Source: an uncultured Lachnospiraceae bacterium
Lineage (GTDB): Bacteria; Bacillota; Clostridia; Lachnospirales; Lachnospiraceae
Direction of reading: 5' to 3'
DNA: 64,000 nucleotides
NCBI GenBank assembly: GCA_902779575.1
Contig: CACZBW010000004.1
Coordinates: 278,166 to 342,165 of the forward strand
This document shows positions 34,673 to 45,170 of the stretch, in pieces. Both the position numbers and the translations under genes were made by a program. Under the pieces are notes generated by a model that saw only the letters and a list, made by a program, of their open reading frames with translations, searched no databases and was not told the DNA's origin. Within the stretch, counting starts at the first letter, position 1. Each line of letters begins with the position of its first letter.

Positions 34673-35815
34673 ATGTGTGAAAAGAATCAGCCCTGCCGGG
34701 AACAGGAAGACAGACACCAGGAACTGGCGGCTCAGGTAAAGTCTATGCTGGATATGGCGAGATCAGAGAAGAATGTTCTGGAATACAGCGAGGTATCCAA
34801 TTTTCTGGGACCTCTTCATCTGACACAGGAGGAGATGGACCAGGTCCTGGAAGAGCTGCAGACGGAAGGCGTCGACGTTCTTCTTCCGGATCTTGTCGAG
34901 GAGGAGCTGGCTGAGAGGGAAGCGGACTTTGAGGCACAGTCTGCGGAAGAGGATGCGGAGCGTTTCTCTGAACTGGATGCGGAAAGCGGGATGGTATCGG
35001 ATCCGATTCACATGTACCTGAAGGACATCGGGCGTGTTCCCCTGCTTACCAGCGAAGAGGAGATTGAGCTTGCCAGACGTGTGGAGAACGGTGATGAAGC
35101 GGCCAGGCATAAGCTGGAGGAAGCGAACCTGAGACTGGTCGTATCCATCGCAAAGCATTATACCGGCCACAGCATGAGCCTCATGGACCTGATCCAGGAA
35201 GGGAATCTGGGACTGATCCGCGCAGTGGAGAAATATGATTACCGGAAGGGCTTTCGTTTTTCCACCTACGCGACCTGGTGGATCCGGCAGTCCATTACCC
35301 GGGCGATTGCGGACCAGGGAAGGACCATCCGCATACCGGTCCATATGGTCGAACATATTAATAAAGTGAACAGGACCTCCAGAAGGCTGCTTCAGTCTCT
35401 CGGCAGGGAACCCACGCCGGAAGAGATCGGGGCGGAACTCCAGATGACGCCGGAGAGGGTGATGGAGATCCAGAAAGTTGCCCGGGAGCCGGTTTCCATG
35501 GAAACGCCTGTGGGCGATGAAGAGGACAGCTCACTGGGAGATTTCATCCGGGATGAGACTACTCCCGTACCGGCGGATGAAGCCGCCCGCTCCATGCTGA
35601 AAGCACAGATCCGGACGATCCTTTCCGAGGACCTTACCAGCAGGGAGCAGCAGGTCCTGCGCCTGCGCTACGGACTGGATGACGACAGGCCCCGTACCCT
35701 GGAGGAAGTGGGGAAACAGCTGAATGTGACGAGAGAGCGCATCCGCCAGATCGAAGCGAAAGCTCTGCGCAAGATCAAAAGAAAGAATATGCGGATGAGA
35801 GATTATCTGGAGTAG
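34673..35815 (+). CDS. rpoD: Primary RNA polymerase sigma factor (sigma-70/A)
   Basis: The 380-residue primary sigma factor directs housekeeping transcription. It has region 1.1 ([15 protein letters not shown]), region 1.2 ([20 protein letters not shown]), region 2 ([40 protein letters not shown]), region 3, and region 4 with [19 protein letters not shown] and [19 protein letters not shown]. The ATG at 34673 has GGGGGTGA 5 bp upstream; an ATG at 34628 is less well placed. In many Clostridia rpoD follows dnaG. Here dgt-dnaG-trmK is 9-14 kb away and rpoD has its own promoter. Confidence 0.95.
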   Translation: MCEKNQPCREQEDRHQELAAQVKSMLDMARSEKNVLEYSEVSNFLGPLHLTQEEMDQVLEELQTEGVDVLLPDLVEEELAEREADFEAQSAEEDAERFSELDAESGMVSDPIHMYLKDIGRVPLLTSEEEIELARRVENGDEAARHKLEEANLRLVVSIAKHYTGHSMSLMDLIQEGNLGLIRAVEKYDYRKGFRFSTYATWWIRQSITRAIADQGRTIRIPVHMVEHINKVNRTSRRLLQSLGREPTPEEIGAELQMTPERVMEIQKVAREPVSMETPVGDEEDSSLGDFIRDETTPVPADEAARSMLKAQIRTILSEDLTSREQQVLRLRYGLDDDRPRTLEEVGKQLNVTRERIRQIEAKALRKIKRKNMRMRDYLE

Positions 35816-35832
35816 GAAGCCGGAGGGCAGGG

Positions 35833-36228
35833 ATGTCAAAGGAAAACAGAGGTAGCCTGAAGAGCAGTTTCTCTTATGCCTTCCAGGGGATTATGACTTG
35901 TCTGAAGAATGAACGCAATATTAAAATCCACTGTACCATGGCAGCTCTTGTGGTGACCGCCGGAGTTATTTTCAGGATTTCTGCGGTGGAATGGAGCGTC
36001 TGTTTTGCCCTCTTCGGACTGATTATGGGACTGGAACTGGTGAATACCGCGATTGAGGCAGTTGTGGATCTGGTCACGGAGGAGCGCAGGCCCCTGGCAA
36101 AAGTCGCTAAGGATACCGCGGCAGGAGCGGTTCTGATCGCCTCCGTGATGGCGGCAATCTCCGGGCTGATCATCTTTCTGCCCAAAGGAATCGCCTGGCT
36201 TGCATCCCTTCTGGGATATGCGCAATAA
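35833..36228 (+). CDS. dgkA: Diacylglycerol/undecaprenol kinase (DgkA family)
   Basis: This 131-residue, three-helix membrane kinase has the hallmark GLELVNTAIEAVVDLVTEE followed by KVAKDTAAGAVLIAS. The Gram-positive forms phosphorylate undecaprenol, recycling the carrier made by UppS (family knowledge). It starts 17 bp after rpoD with GGAGGGCAGGG upstream and is likely cotranscribed. Confidence 0.92.
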   Translation: MSKENRGSLKSSFSYAFQGIMTCLKNERNIKIHCTMAALVVTAGVIFRISAVEWSVCFALFGLIMGLELVNTAIEAVVDLVTEERRPLAKVAKDTAAGAVLIASVMAAISGLIIFLPKGIAWLASLLGYAQ

Positions 36229-36385
36229 GAACAGGCAGGAAATGCCTGCGCAGCCTTCCGGGACAGCACAGAACTGCAGGACGGCGGAAACAGATAAAGA
36301 GAAGGCGGAGAAAGCCGGAACAGAGCAGCGTACAGCCCGTCCAGGCTGTAAAACAGGCAGCAATGCAGGAAAGGAGCGACAGGTT

Positions 36386-36724
36386 ATGGCAGATCTTGGC
36401 GAAACTATGAAAAAGGTACTTCTTGCCGGAATCGGCGCCGCGGCGGAGACTACGGAGAAGGCGGAACAGCTTCTGAACGATATGGTGAAGAAGGGAGAAC
36501 TTACCATCGAGCAGGGGAAAGTTCTCAATAAAGAGCTGAGACACAATATCGATGAGAAACTGAAAAGTTCAAAGGAAAAAGCATATGCGCAGCAGAACAG
36601 GAAGCCGGATGTCTCGGAATTTCTGAAGAGTCTGTCAGACGATGACCTGAGAGAACTGAAGAACCGGCTTGCAGCCATTGAACTGGACGATGACGACACC
36701 CTTGTGGATGATTCCATCGAGTGA
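36386..36724 (+). CDS. Phasin-like small helical protein
   Basis: The 112-residue acidic helical protein begins ADLGETMKKVLLAGIGAAAE, then EQLLNDMVKKGELTIEQGK and NIDEKLKSS, and ends LAAIELDDDDTLVDD. It resembles the short phasin-superfamily proteins that commonly sit beside UbiB/ABC1 kinases in Firmicutes. That pairing is seen here. The ATG at 36386 follows AAAGGAGCGACAGG. Function unknown; a partner or substrate of the UbiB-like kinase is plausible. Confidence 0.75.
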   Translation: MADLGETMKKVLLAGIGAAAETTEKAEQLLNDMVKKGELTIEQGKVLNKELRHNIDEKLKSSKEKAYAQQNRKPDVSEFLKSLSDDDLRELKNRLAAIELDDDDTLVDDSIE

Positions 36725-36745
36725 GACAGGCAGGAAAAGTCAGGG

Positions 36746-36787
36746 GCGGCAGTGCGCGCTGCGGTTTGCGGAGCCTGCCGCTTTCTT
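36746..36787 (+). terminator. Terminator after the phasin-like gene
   Basis: GCGGCAG (36746-36752) pairs with CTGCCGC (36775-36781), followed by TTTCTTG. The loop is GC-rich and probably forms its own small stem. Confidence 0.6.
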
Positions 36788-36907
36788 GTTGTACCTTTGC
36801 GCTTTATTTCCGCAGGAAGATATTTTGTTCAGCTAGTGTATACTGCGGCAGTAAATTTAATCGGTAGTGTATTTGCTTTGCGCATTTAGCAGAAACCGGG
36901 GAGAGCC

Positions 36908-38617
36908 ATGCCGGAGAACAGGAAAAAGAAAGAACAATTTCATACGGACCGGATTGCTTCCTACAGGGAGAACGAAGAGGAGCGCCATCAGGCTGTCTAT
37001 GCGGACGGGTCCGTGAACGAAGATGCGGTCGGTCATGGCGGCCCGGCGAGTGACAACTACGCAGGGCGGCTGAGAGAGATTACGCACGTTCTTCATGTTC
37101 ACGAAGTCAGCAGGGGCGTTTCCCCGGAAAAACTGCGCCTGATTCTGGAGGATCTCGGACCGACCTATATCAAGCTCGGACAGCTTATGAGCATGCGGTC
37201 GGATATTCTTCCGCAGGCTTACTGTGATGAACTGATGAAGCTGCAGAGCGACGTCCCGGCCATGCCTTTCGATGAGGTCTGCCGCGTGATTGAGGATTCC
37301 TACGGAAGACCGGTCGGGGAGGTATTTGCTTCCATCGAGGAGACGCCTCTCGGTTCCGCCTCCATCGCCCAGGTCCACAGGGCCGTGCTGAATGAGGGTG
37401 ACCAGGTTGTCGTGAAGGTGCAGCGCGAGGGCATCTATGATGTCATGAAGCGTGACATCAATCTTCTGCACCGGGCAGTCAGGTTTATTCCGGACAGGGT
37501 GACAGGGGGAACGGTGGATCTGGATTCCGTGCTGGATGAACTGTGGATTGTCACCCAGGAAGAGATGAATTTCCAGACGGAAGCTTCCAATATCGAGGAA
37601 TTCCGGAAGCTGAACGAGGCGGTGCGTTTTGTCAGCGTGCCCAGGCTTTACCGCTCTTTGACGACCGGCAGAGTGCTGGTGATGGAATACATCGACGGCA
37701 TTGACATAGATGACGCCGACAGACTGCATGAGGCGGGATATGACCTGAATGAGATCGGAGAGAAGCTGATTAACAGCTGGATCCGTCAGGTGATGACAGA
37801 CGGATTCTTTCACGCGGACCCCCATCCCGGCAATGTTCTGATCCGGGACGGGAAGATCGTCTGGATCGACATGGGGATGATGGGCCGCCTGTCCGAGCAC
37901 GACCGCAGTTCCATCCGGCTTGCCATAGAGGGTGTGGCGGAAGGCGATAACGGAAAGATCGAGGACGCGGTTCTCGCGATCGGGAAGTTTTCCGGCAAAC
38001 CGGATAAGAGAAAACTGCATGACGGAATCGAGGGCCTGATGCGGACCTACGGGAGCATGGGGCTGGGTGAGATCGACATCGCGAAATTCTTTACGGACCT
38101 GCTGGAAGTCATGAAGGAAAACGGGATTCAGATGCCGCACGGCCTGACCCTTCTCGCCAGGGGACTCAACCATATCGAGGGCGTGCTGGCCAAGATCAGC
38201 CCGGACGTCAACATGGTTGCGATTGCGCGGGAGAGCATGAGAGAAGACTTCCTGCGCAATATAGACTGGAAGGAGGAAGTGCGCAGCGGATCGCTCAGCC
38301 TTTACCGCTCCCTGCGCAATCTGGTGGATCTTCCGACTATGATCGCCAAGATTCTCAGGGAATACTCCACCGGACAGACAAGGATCAACCTGGATCTGCA
38401 CGCGTCGGAACAGCTTGCCCGCCTGCTGGATCATATCGTGAGGCATATCAACCTGGGGCTCTGGGTTACCGCCCTTCTGATCTCCTCGAGCATCCTCTGT
38501 ACGACCAACATGGAGCCGAAAGTACTGGGAATCCCCCTGCTTGGCGCGGTGGGTTATGTGCTGGCGGTTATTATCATGCTATACATGGTGGTCAAATACC
38601 TGGTCTCAAAGAAATAG
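36908..38617 (+). CDS. UbiB/AarF (ABC1) family atypical kinase
   Basis: This 569-residue protein has the UbiB kinase-like core. The KxGQ motif is in YIKLGQLMSMRSDILP, the Ala-rich nucleotide loop is PLGSASIAQVHRAVL, and the lysine strand is VVVKVQ. The catalytic HADPHPGNVLI and metal IDMGMMGRLS follow. Two C-terminal membrane helices (LGLWVTALLISSSIL and GYVLAVIIMLYMVV) anchor it. UbiB proteins support quinone or isoprenoid-lipid metabolism. The presence of UppS, DgkA and a phasin-like neighbour suggests lipid handling here (inference). GGGGAGAGCC precedes the ATG. Confidence 0.92.
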   Translation: MPENRKKKEQFHTDRIASYRENEEERHQAVYADGSVNEDAVGHGGPASDNYAGRLREITHVLHVHEVSRGVSPEKLRLILEDLGPTYIKLGQLMSMRSDILPQAYCDELMKLQSDVPAMPFDEVCRVIEDSYGRPVGEVFASIEETPLGSASIAQVHRAVLNEGDQVVVKVQREGIYDVMKRDINLLHRAVRFIPDRVTGGTVDLDSVLDELWIVTQEEMNFQTEASNIEEFRKLNEAVRFVSVPRLYRSLTTGRVLVMEYIDGIDIDDADRLHEAGYDLNEIGEKLINSWIRQVMTDGFFHADPHPGNVLIRDGKIVWIDMGMMGRLSEHDRSSIRLAIEGVAEGDNGKIEDAVLAIGKFSGKPDKRKLHDGIEGLMRTYGSMGLGEIDIAKFFTDLLEVMKENGIQMPHGLTLLARGLNHIEGVLAKISPDVNMVAIARESMREDFLRNIDWKEEVRSGSLSLYRSLRNLVDLPTMIAKILREYSTGQTRINLDLHASEQLARLLDHIVRHINLGLWVTALLISSSILCTTNMEPKVLGIPLLGAVGYVLAVIIMLYMVVKYLVSKK

Positions 38618-38720
38618 CCGCGCCAGACCGCGGGTTTGCGGATTTGCAATGCGCTACCATCACGACTCTTATGAAGTGACGGATTCCGCGCAGCGAAATT
38701 ATGAACAGTCAGACAGTACA

Positions 38721-38745
38721 GCCCCGCGGCGACGGGGCTTCTTTT
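38721..38745 (+). terminator. Terminator of the UbiB-like gene
   Basis: GCCCCG (38721-38726) pairs with CGGGGC (38733-38738), followed by TTCTTTT. Confidence 0.75.
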
Positions 38746-38759
38746 ATGGAGCAGCCCTG

Positions 38760-39983
38760 ATGAAGAAAAATGAACTTCTTGTAATCTACGGAAAGCACTA
38801 TACGGAAATGGCGGAATCCCTGTGCGCCAGGGCCGGCCTTTCTTCAATGATCCTGGAAAAATGCGGAAGCCGCAGTGCAGATATTGCGATAAAGCCGAAC
38901 ATCCTGGGACCGATTCCTGCAAAGGACGGAGCTACGACGCACCCTGAGGTCGTCCGGGGCATCATCCGGTATCTGCGGTCGGAGGGCTTTGAAAGAATCA
39001 CTGTGATGGAGAGTTCCTGGGTTGGAGATAAGACTTCGGATTCTCTTCTGGTCACCGGTTTCGGAGAGCTGTGTGAGGAAATGGACGTACCGTTTGTGGA
39101 TCTGCAGAAAGATTCCAGCGTAAAGAAAGACTGCGCCGGGATGGAACTGAATATCTGCTCCAGACCTCTGAAGGCGGATTTTCTGATCAATGTTCCCGTC
39201 CTGAAGGGACACTGCCAGACAAGGATGACCTGTGCCCTGAAAAATATGAAGGGATGCATCCCGTCTTCCGAGAAACGCCGTTTCCACCGCATGGGCCTGC
39301 ATGAACCGATCGGGCACCTTGCGGCAGGGATCCGTCAGGATTTTATACTGGTCGATTCGATCTGCGGCGATCTGACTTTTGAGGACGGGGGCAATCCGGT
39401 CCCGCAGGACCGCATGATCGCCGCTGTGGATCCGGTGCTCTGCGATGCCTATGGCTGCAGCCTGATCGGGATTTCGATCGAAGAAGTTCGATATATCGCT
39501 GTTGCTGAGGCCTGCGGCGCGGGTAGCAGCGATCTGTCCCGGGCTTCTGTCCGCTGCCTGCGGGAAGCGGAAGACAGGCCGCAGGATGAGGAGAACATTT
39601 CCGGCATAGAAAGGTCAGCTGCCGCAGATGACGATATGCCGCAGGCTGAGGAGGAAGAAGCCTATAAGGAAGAGTCTGCCGCCGCGGTTTCGGCTTCCCT
39701 TATCCGGGTCAGGGAGCTGGTAGATGAAGTGGATTCCTGTTCCGCCTGCTATGCCAACCTGCTCCCCGCCGTCAGACGCCTTGAGGAAGAAGGGCTTGCG
39801 AAATATCTGAAAGACCGGATCTGCATCGGTCAGGGCTTCCGGGGAAAAAGCGGTGAGCTGGGCGTGGGAGAGTGTACCGGATATTTCCGGAACAATGTTC
39901 CGGGATGCCCGCCGGATACAGAGAGGAGCTATCGCTTTCTCAAAGAGTACTGTGAGAAGCAGAAATCGCTCTTCCGCGGCTGA
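38760..39983 (+). CDS. DUF362 domain protein
   Basis: The 407-residue protein has the DUF362 core: IKPNILGPIPAKDGATTHPE, then VVRGIIRYLRSEGFERITVM, then LINVPVLKGHCQTRMTCALK with NMKGCIPSSEKRRFH. A Cys-rich C-terminal section (SCSACYANLL, GVGECTGYF, GCPPD) could hold metal. An acidic low-complexity insert separates the two. Family members are often fused to ferredoxin domains; none is obvious here. The ATG at 38760 follows GGAG by 8 bp and comes directly after the terminator, so promoter or read-through is unclear. Function unknown. Confidence 0.82.
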   Translation: MKKNELLVIYGKHYTEMAESLCARAGLSSMILEKCGSRSADIAIKPNILGPIPAKDGATTHPEVVRGIIRYLRSEGFERITVMESSWVGDKTSDSLLVTGFGELCEEMDVPFVDLQKDSSVKKDCAGMELNICSRPLKADFLINVPVLKGHCQTRMTCALKNMKGCIPSSEKRRFHRMGLHEPIGHLAAGIRQDFILVDSICGDLTFEDGGNPVPQDRMIAAVDPVLCDAYGCSLIGISIEEVRYIAVAEACGAGSSDLSRASVRCLREAEDRPQDEENISGIERSAAADDDMPQAEEEEAYKEESAAAVSASLIRVRELVDEVDSCSACYANLLPAVRRLEEEGLAKYLKDRICIGQGFRGKSGELGVGECTGYFRNNVPGCPPDTERSYRFLKEYCEKQKSLFRG

Positions 39984-40101
39984 GGGCGGAGATACTTTTG
40001 GACCGGACTGAAAATATTTTCGATTTTTCAATTATTACAGAAAAAATTTTCACAAAGACAAAATATCTTCGTGGTTTCTTCTTGTACGAGGCAGGATTTC
40101 G

Positions 40102-40130
40102 TTGACAAACAGATAGTGAATTGCTATTAT
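40102..40130 (+). promoter_or_regulatory. ilvN promoter
   Basis: TTGACA, a 17-bp spacer, TATTAT with an upstream TGC. The leader of about 115 nt to ilvN shows no T-box-like specifier or antiterminator that I can recognise. Confidence 0.8.
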
Positions 40131-40251
40131 GAGAAAAGTTATCGCGCGGGTTCGCTTCACACGATGTAGAGCAGCTGTTTTCCGGCTTCTCCCATGACGG
40201 ATGCCAGCAGATTCCGCGCGGCGAAGTTCTGAAAGCAGTGGAGGATATGAC

Positions 40252-40752
40252 TTGAAAAAACGTGTTCTTTCCCTTCTTGTCGATAATACCGTAGGCGTTC
40301 TGAGCCGCGTTGCAGGTCTTTTCAGCCGGCGCGGCTATAATATCGAGAGCCTGACAGCGGGCGTGACGACCGATCCGCGTTTTACCAGGATGACAGTGGT
40401 TGTTGAAGGTGACGAGCTGATTCTGGAGCAGATCACGAAGCAGCTGCAGAAGCTGGTTGACGTGGAGGATATCAAGATTCTTGAACCGGAGGCCAGCGTA
40501 AACAGGGAGCTGATCCTGGTCAAGGTCCGCGTGGAGGAGAGCCAGAGGCAGTCCGTAATCACGATGGCCGACGTTTTCCGCGGAACAGTTGTGGACGTGG
40601 GGAAGGATTCCCTGATCATCGAACTGACCGGAAAACAGGACAAGCTGGAGGCATTTATCCGTCTTCTTGACGGCTATGAGATTCTGGAGCTTGCCCGCAC
40701 CGGAATCACCGGGCTTTCCAGAGGATCGGACGACGTAAGATACTTTGACTGA
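40252..40752 (+). CDS. ilvN: Acetolactate synthase small (regulatory) subunit
   Basis: This 166-residue ACT-domain protein controls acetolactate synthase in branched-chain amino acid synthesis. It opens KKRVLSLLVDNTVGVLSRVA, then GLFSRRGYNIESLTAG, and has the typical second half with REDxxLVKV-like RELILVKVRV and ELTGKQDKLEAFIRLL. The start appears to be TTG at 40252, because the ATG 5 bp upstream runs into a stop at once. GGAGGA precedes it. No ilvB large subunit is adjacent; ilvC follows. Confidence 0.92.
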   Translation: MKKRVLSLLVDNTVGVLSRVAGLFSRRGYNIESLTAGVTTDPRFTRMTVVVEGDELILEQITKQLQKLVDVEDIKILEPEASVNRELILVKVRVEESQRQSVITMADVFRGTVVDVGKDSLIIELTGKQDKLEAFIRLLDGYEILELARTGITGLSRGSDDVRYFD

Positions 40753-40888
40753 AACGCTGCCATTCATGGCCGGTCTGCGGCCCTGATCTGCGAAGAACCG
40801 CGGACAGCAGCATGATATTTGTTATCTTGGATGCAGCAGATGCATCTGGATATAGATGGAACAGTATCCAATATTATTCATTCTTTAA

Positions 40889-41926
<1,038 letters not shown>

Positions 41927-41952
41927 TCCCCGAGCAGAATCAGAAGATTATG

Positions 41953-41981
41953 AAGGCCCGCGGGTATTCGCGGGCCTTTCC
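41953..41981 (+). terminator. Terminator of ilvN-ilvC
   Basis: AAGGCCCGCG and CGCGGGCCTT form a perfect 10-bp stem with a 6-bp loop, followed by TCC. Confidence 0.8.
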
Positions 41982-42103
41982 ATCTTCATCGCGGGATCAT
42001 CGTGATTTCAGACATGACGAAAGTCGGGGAAGACGCGCGCCCGAGTTTTGAAGCTCCCTGCAGGCGGGAGACGCGGGGAGAACTAATGCAAAGAAGGAGA
42101 CAT

Positions 42104-42146
42104 ATTTTGCCCACGGCTGCGCTTTTTGCGGACGTGGCTGCAAAAT
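42104..42146 (+). other. Inverted repeat upstream of metY
   Basis: ATTTTGC (42104-42110) pairs with GCAAAAT (42140-42146). Inside it, CCACG pairs with CGTGG and GCTGCGC faces GCG. It lies 55 bp before the metY start. It is not a recognisable SAM riboswitch. Confidence 0.45.
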
Positions 42147-42201
42147 AGTCATCCGGGGCATTGAGTCATGTTACAAAACTTTGTTTTGGGAGGAGTCTGG
42201 C

Positions 42202-43476
42202 ATGAGAAAAGAGACGAAATGCATAGAAGCCGGCTATACGCCGAAAAACGGGGAATCCAGGATGATTCCGATTATCCAGAGCACAACTTTTAAGTATGAT
42301 ACCAGCGAAGACATGGGGAAGCTGTTTGACCTGGAGGCAAGCGGATATTTCTATACCAGGCTGCAGAACCCGACGAACGACATGGTGGCGGCGAAGATCG
42401 CGGCTCTGGAAGGCGGAAGCGCGGCGATGCTGACCAGTTCCGGACAGGCTGCGACCTTTTTCTCCGTATTTAATCTTGCCGGAGCCGGCGACCATGTTAT
42501 TTCCTCTTCCAGCATATACGGAGGGAGCTATAATCTTTTCAATGTCACCATGCACCGGATGGGAATCGATTTCACATTCGTTGACCCGGACTGCAGCGAC
42601 GAAGAACTGGAAAAAGCCTTCCGTCCCAACACAAAAGCAGTCTTCGGGGAAACCCTGGCGAATCCGGCACTGATCGTATTTGATATTGAACGTTTCGCGA
42701 AGGCGGCTCACGCGCACGGGGTTCCGCTGATTGTTGACAATACCTTCGCGACTCCGATCAACTGCAGGCCGATTGAGTGGGGCGCGGATATCGTGACGCA
42801 TTCCACAACCAAATATATGGACGGCCATGACACGGCCGTAGGCGGCTGCATCGTGGATTCCGGCAGATTCGACTGGATGGCCCACAAGGACAAATTCCCG
42901 GGTCTTACCACGCCGGATGAGTCCTATCACGGGATCACCTACGCGGAAAAGTTCGGCCTGGAGGGTGCTTATATTACCAAGGCGACCGCCCAGCTGATGA
43001 GAGACCTCGGCTCGATCCAGGCGCCCATGAACGCATTTTTCCTGAATCTGGGACTTGAGTCCCTGGCGGTCCGCATGCAGAGGCACTGCGAAAATGCCCT
43101 TAAGGTGGCTAAGTTCCTGGAAAAACGGGAGGAAGTAAGCTGGGTCAACTATCCTTCCCTTCCGGGTAATAAATACTATGAGAGAGCTCGGAAATACCTG
43201 CCGGACGGAAGCTGCGGCGTTATCTCCTTTGGCCTGAAAGGGGGAAGAAAAGCGGCAGAAGAGTTCATGAAGCACCTGAAGCTTGCCATCATCGCCACTC
43301 ATGTGGCGGACGCCCACACCTGCATCCTGCATCCGGCTTCCTCCACACACCGTCAGATGACCGATGAAGAGCTGATCGCCGGCGGCGTAAGTCCGGACCT
43401 GATCCGTCTGTCTGTCGGAATCGAGAATGTGGACGATATCATAGAGGATATCGAAGGGGCCCTGAAGGCACTGTAA
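42202..43476 (+). CDS. metY: O-acetylhomoserine aminocarboxypropyltransferase
   Basis: This 424-residue Cys/Met-metabolism PLP enzyme has YFYTRLQNPTNDMVAAKIAA, ASSSSIYGG-type SSSSIYGGSYNLF, PLIVDNTFATPINCRPIEWG, and the PLP lysine in THSTTKYMDGHDTAVGG. The pattern fits O-acetylhomoserine sulfhydrylase, which makes homocysteine from sulfide. A methionine gamma-lyase or cystathionine enzyme is a less likely alternative. The ATG at 42202 has GGGAGGAG upstream. It is a single-gene unit with a leader of over 200 bp. Confidence 0.88.
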   Translation: MRKETKCIEAGYTPKNGESRMIPIIQSTTFKYDTSEDMGKLFDLEASGYFYTRLQNPTNDMVAAKIAALEGGSAAMLTSSGQAATFFSVFNLAGAGDHVISSSSIYGGSYNLFNVTMHRMGIDFTFVDPDCSDEELEKAFRPNTKAVFGETLANPALIVFDIERFAKAAHAHGVPLIVDNTFATPINCRPIEWGADIVTHSTTKYMDGHDTAVGGCIVDSGRFDWMAHKDKFPGLTTPDESYHGITYAEKFGLEGAYITKATAQLMRDLGSIQAPMNAFFLNLGLESLAVRMQRHCENALKVAKFLEKREEVSWVNYPSLPGNKYYERARKYLPDGSCGVISFGLKGGRKAAEEFMKHLKLAIIATHVADAHTCILHPASSTHRQMTDEELIAGGVSPDLIRLSVGIENVDDIIEDIEGALKAL

Positions 43477-43480
43477 AATA

Positions 43481-43563
43481 AAAAAGAGCTGCAGACTCCG
43501 TGTACTTTCACCTGTCCCGACGGAGGTCAGGCTGAAAGATGACAGGAGTCTGCAGCTTTTTTC
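43481..43563. terminator. Bidirectional terminator between metY and the GH29 gene
   Basis: AGCTGCAGACTCC (43487-43499) and GGAGTCTGCAGCT (43545-43557) form a perfect 13-bp stem. A-tracts on the left (AAAAAG) and T-tracts on the right (TTTTTTC) suit termination from both sides. Confidence 0.8.
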
Positions 43564-43577
43564 AGTCTCTCACTGTT

Positions 43578-44897
43578 TTATTTCTTTTCTTTCAGAGTCA
43601 CCTCCAGCACGGTATCTACCGGGTCCGGCAGAACCGGATCCGGGCCGAGGTCCGCGAATACGACGCCAGGATAGTTCCCTGTGATCCAGTTTTTCGGAAT
43701 CCGGATTTCATGGCCGTCCGCAAGCAGGCGTATGGATTCCACATCCTCCTCATTGAGACCGGTCAGAGGAACCGGCCCGATGGTATTTTCGAAGACGTGA
43801 TAGTAAAGCCTGTTCCCCTTTGCGGTAATTCTGCCGAAATCCGGCTTCGGCAGGCTGCTCATGCCGCAGCCGTAAATGCTTTCTTTATTTTTCCGCATCC
43901 AGCTGCCGATCCCGGAGAGAATCCGGACCGATTCTTCAGGGAAATTGCCGCGGGCGTCCGGCCCCACGTTCAGGAGCATATTTCCGCCCTTTGACACGCA
44001 CTCCACAAGTTTTCTGATCAGCATGGAGGATGGTTTGAAATAGTGGTCCTCCGCGTGATATCCCCAGTTGTTGTTCATGGTGACGCAGCATTCCCAGACA
44101 AGCGGCCGTCCGTCCGGATCCCTGAGTCCTTCCGGCGGTATGATCTGTTCCGGGCTGACGAAATCGCCGTGCCAGGGAGTCGGATGCCCCTCTGCCAGCG
44201 AACCGAACCCTTCTCCGCTCACCTCCAGACGATTGTCAATGATCACGCCCGGCTGCAGGCTGCGGACCATACTGACCAGCTCTTCCGCTTTCCAGGTTTC
44301 ACCCCGCATATCCGCGTATGAAAAATCAAACCAGAGGATGTCAAGCTTTCCATAATTGCTGCACAGCTCCCGGACCTGCCCGTGCAGGTAGTCAAGATAG
44401 CGGCTGAAATTCCGTTTTTCATTGGAATAAGCAGGATTCTCCCTCATCGGGTGGTGCATGTCTCCGTAATGCGGGTAATCTTCGTGATACCAGTCAAGCA
44501 GGGAGTAATACAGGCCGGCCTTCAGACCTTCCGCCCTGGCGGCATCCAGGAATTCGCGGACCAGGTCGCGCCCGCACGGCGTATTGGTCGATTTAAAATC
44601 AGTCAGGGCGCTGTCGAAGAGACAGAAACCGTCGTGATGCTTGGCGGTCAGCACCATATATTTCATGCCGGCATCCTTTGCCATGGCAGCCCATTTCGTC
44701 GGGTCAAAATCGACCGGATTGAATTCCTTAAAAAAGGGCATGTAATCCTCTCTGGGGATGCGTTCTATGCTTCGGACCCATTCGCCCCTGGCCGGGATCG
44801 CGTAGAGCCCCCAGTGCAGGAACATGCCGAAGCGGTCCTGCGTATACCACTGTACACGTTTCTCATAGGCTTCCCTGTCGAATTGATAGCTGTTCAT
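43578..44897 (-). CDS. Alpha-L-fucosidase (GH29)
   Basis: The 439-residue enzyme has no signal peptide and is probably cytoplasmic. It opens RVQWYTQDRFGMFLHWGLYA, then YMVLTAKHHDGFCLFDSALT and KAGLYYSLLDWYHEDYP. The likely nucleophile Asp is in KLDILWFDFSY. The ECCVTMNNNWGYHAEDHYFK and GGNMLLNVGPDARGNFPEES segments are typical of GH29. The ATG at 44897 has GAAAGGAGGC upstream; a longer frame to 45047 is not supported. A lone gene, divergent from dgt. Together with GH32 it suggests use of host or diet glycans. Confidence 0.9.
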   Translation of the reverse strand: MNSYQFDREAYEKRVQWYTQDRFGMFLHWGLYAIPARGEWVRSIERIPREDYMPFFKEFNPVDFDPTKWAAMAKDAGMKYMVLTAKHHDGFCLFDSALTDFKSTNTPCGRDLVREFLDAARAEGLKAGLYYSLLDWYHEDYPHYGDMHHPMRENPAYSNEKRNFSRYLDYLHGQVRELCSNYGKLDILWFDFSYADMRGETWKAEELVSMVRSLQPGVIIDNRLEVSGEGFGSLAEGHPTPWHGDFVSPEQIIPPEGLRDPDGRPLVWECCVTMNNNWGYHAEDHYFKPSSMLIRKLVECVSKGGNMLLNVGPDARGNFPEESVRILSGIGSWMRKNKESIYGCGMSSLPKPDFGRITAKGNRLYYHVFENTIGPVPLTGLNEEDVESIRLLADGHEIRIPKNWITGNYPGVVFADLGPDPVLPDPVDTVLEVTLKEKK

Positions 44898-45170
44898 AAA
44901 GCCTCCTTTCCTGAAAAAAACTCCTGATCTGATCATAGCACAGGAAGCGGAATTGTGCCTGTGATTCCTGACAGCTTCCGGGCAGAAAGTGAAATTGTAT
45001 TTCAGTTTTTCTGTTTTGAGGACTGTTTCTGTGATAAAATTATACACAGTTACTGCTGTTCATGGATAATTACGCCCGGGCGCGGCAGCACCGGCTGCCG
45101 GGAGCATTATCGTCCGCCGCAGGCTTTAAGGGAAACCGTGCCTGGTACCGGATAAAAGGGGATGCAGAGT

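Noticed and set aside
36857-38446. Open frame of 529 codons opposite the UbiB-like gene
   Set aside because: The + strand carries complete family motifs; the minus frame has none.
40131-40251. T-box or peptide attenuator in the ilvN leader
   Set aside because: No T-box core, leader peptide rich in Leu/Val/Ile, or terminator/antiterminator pair was found.
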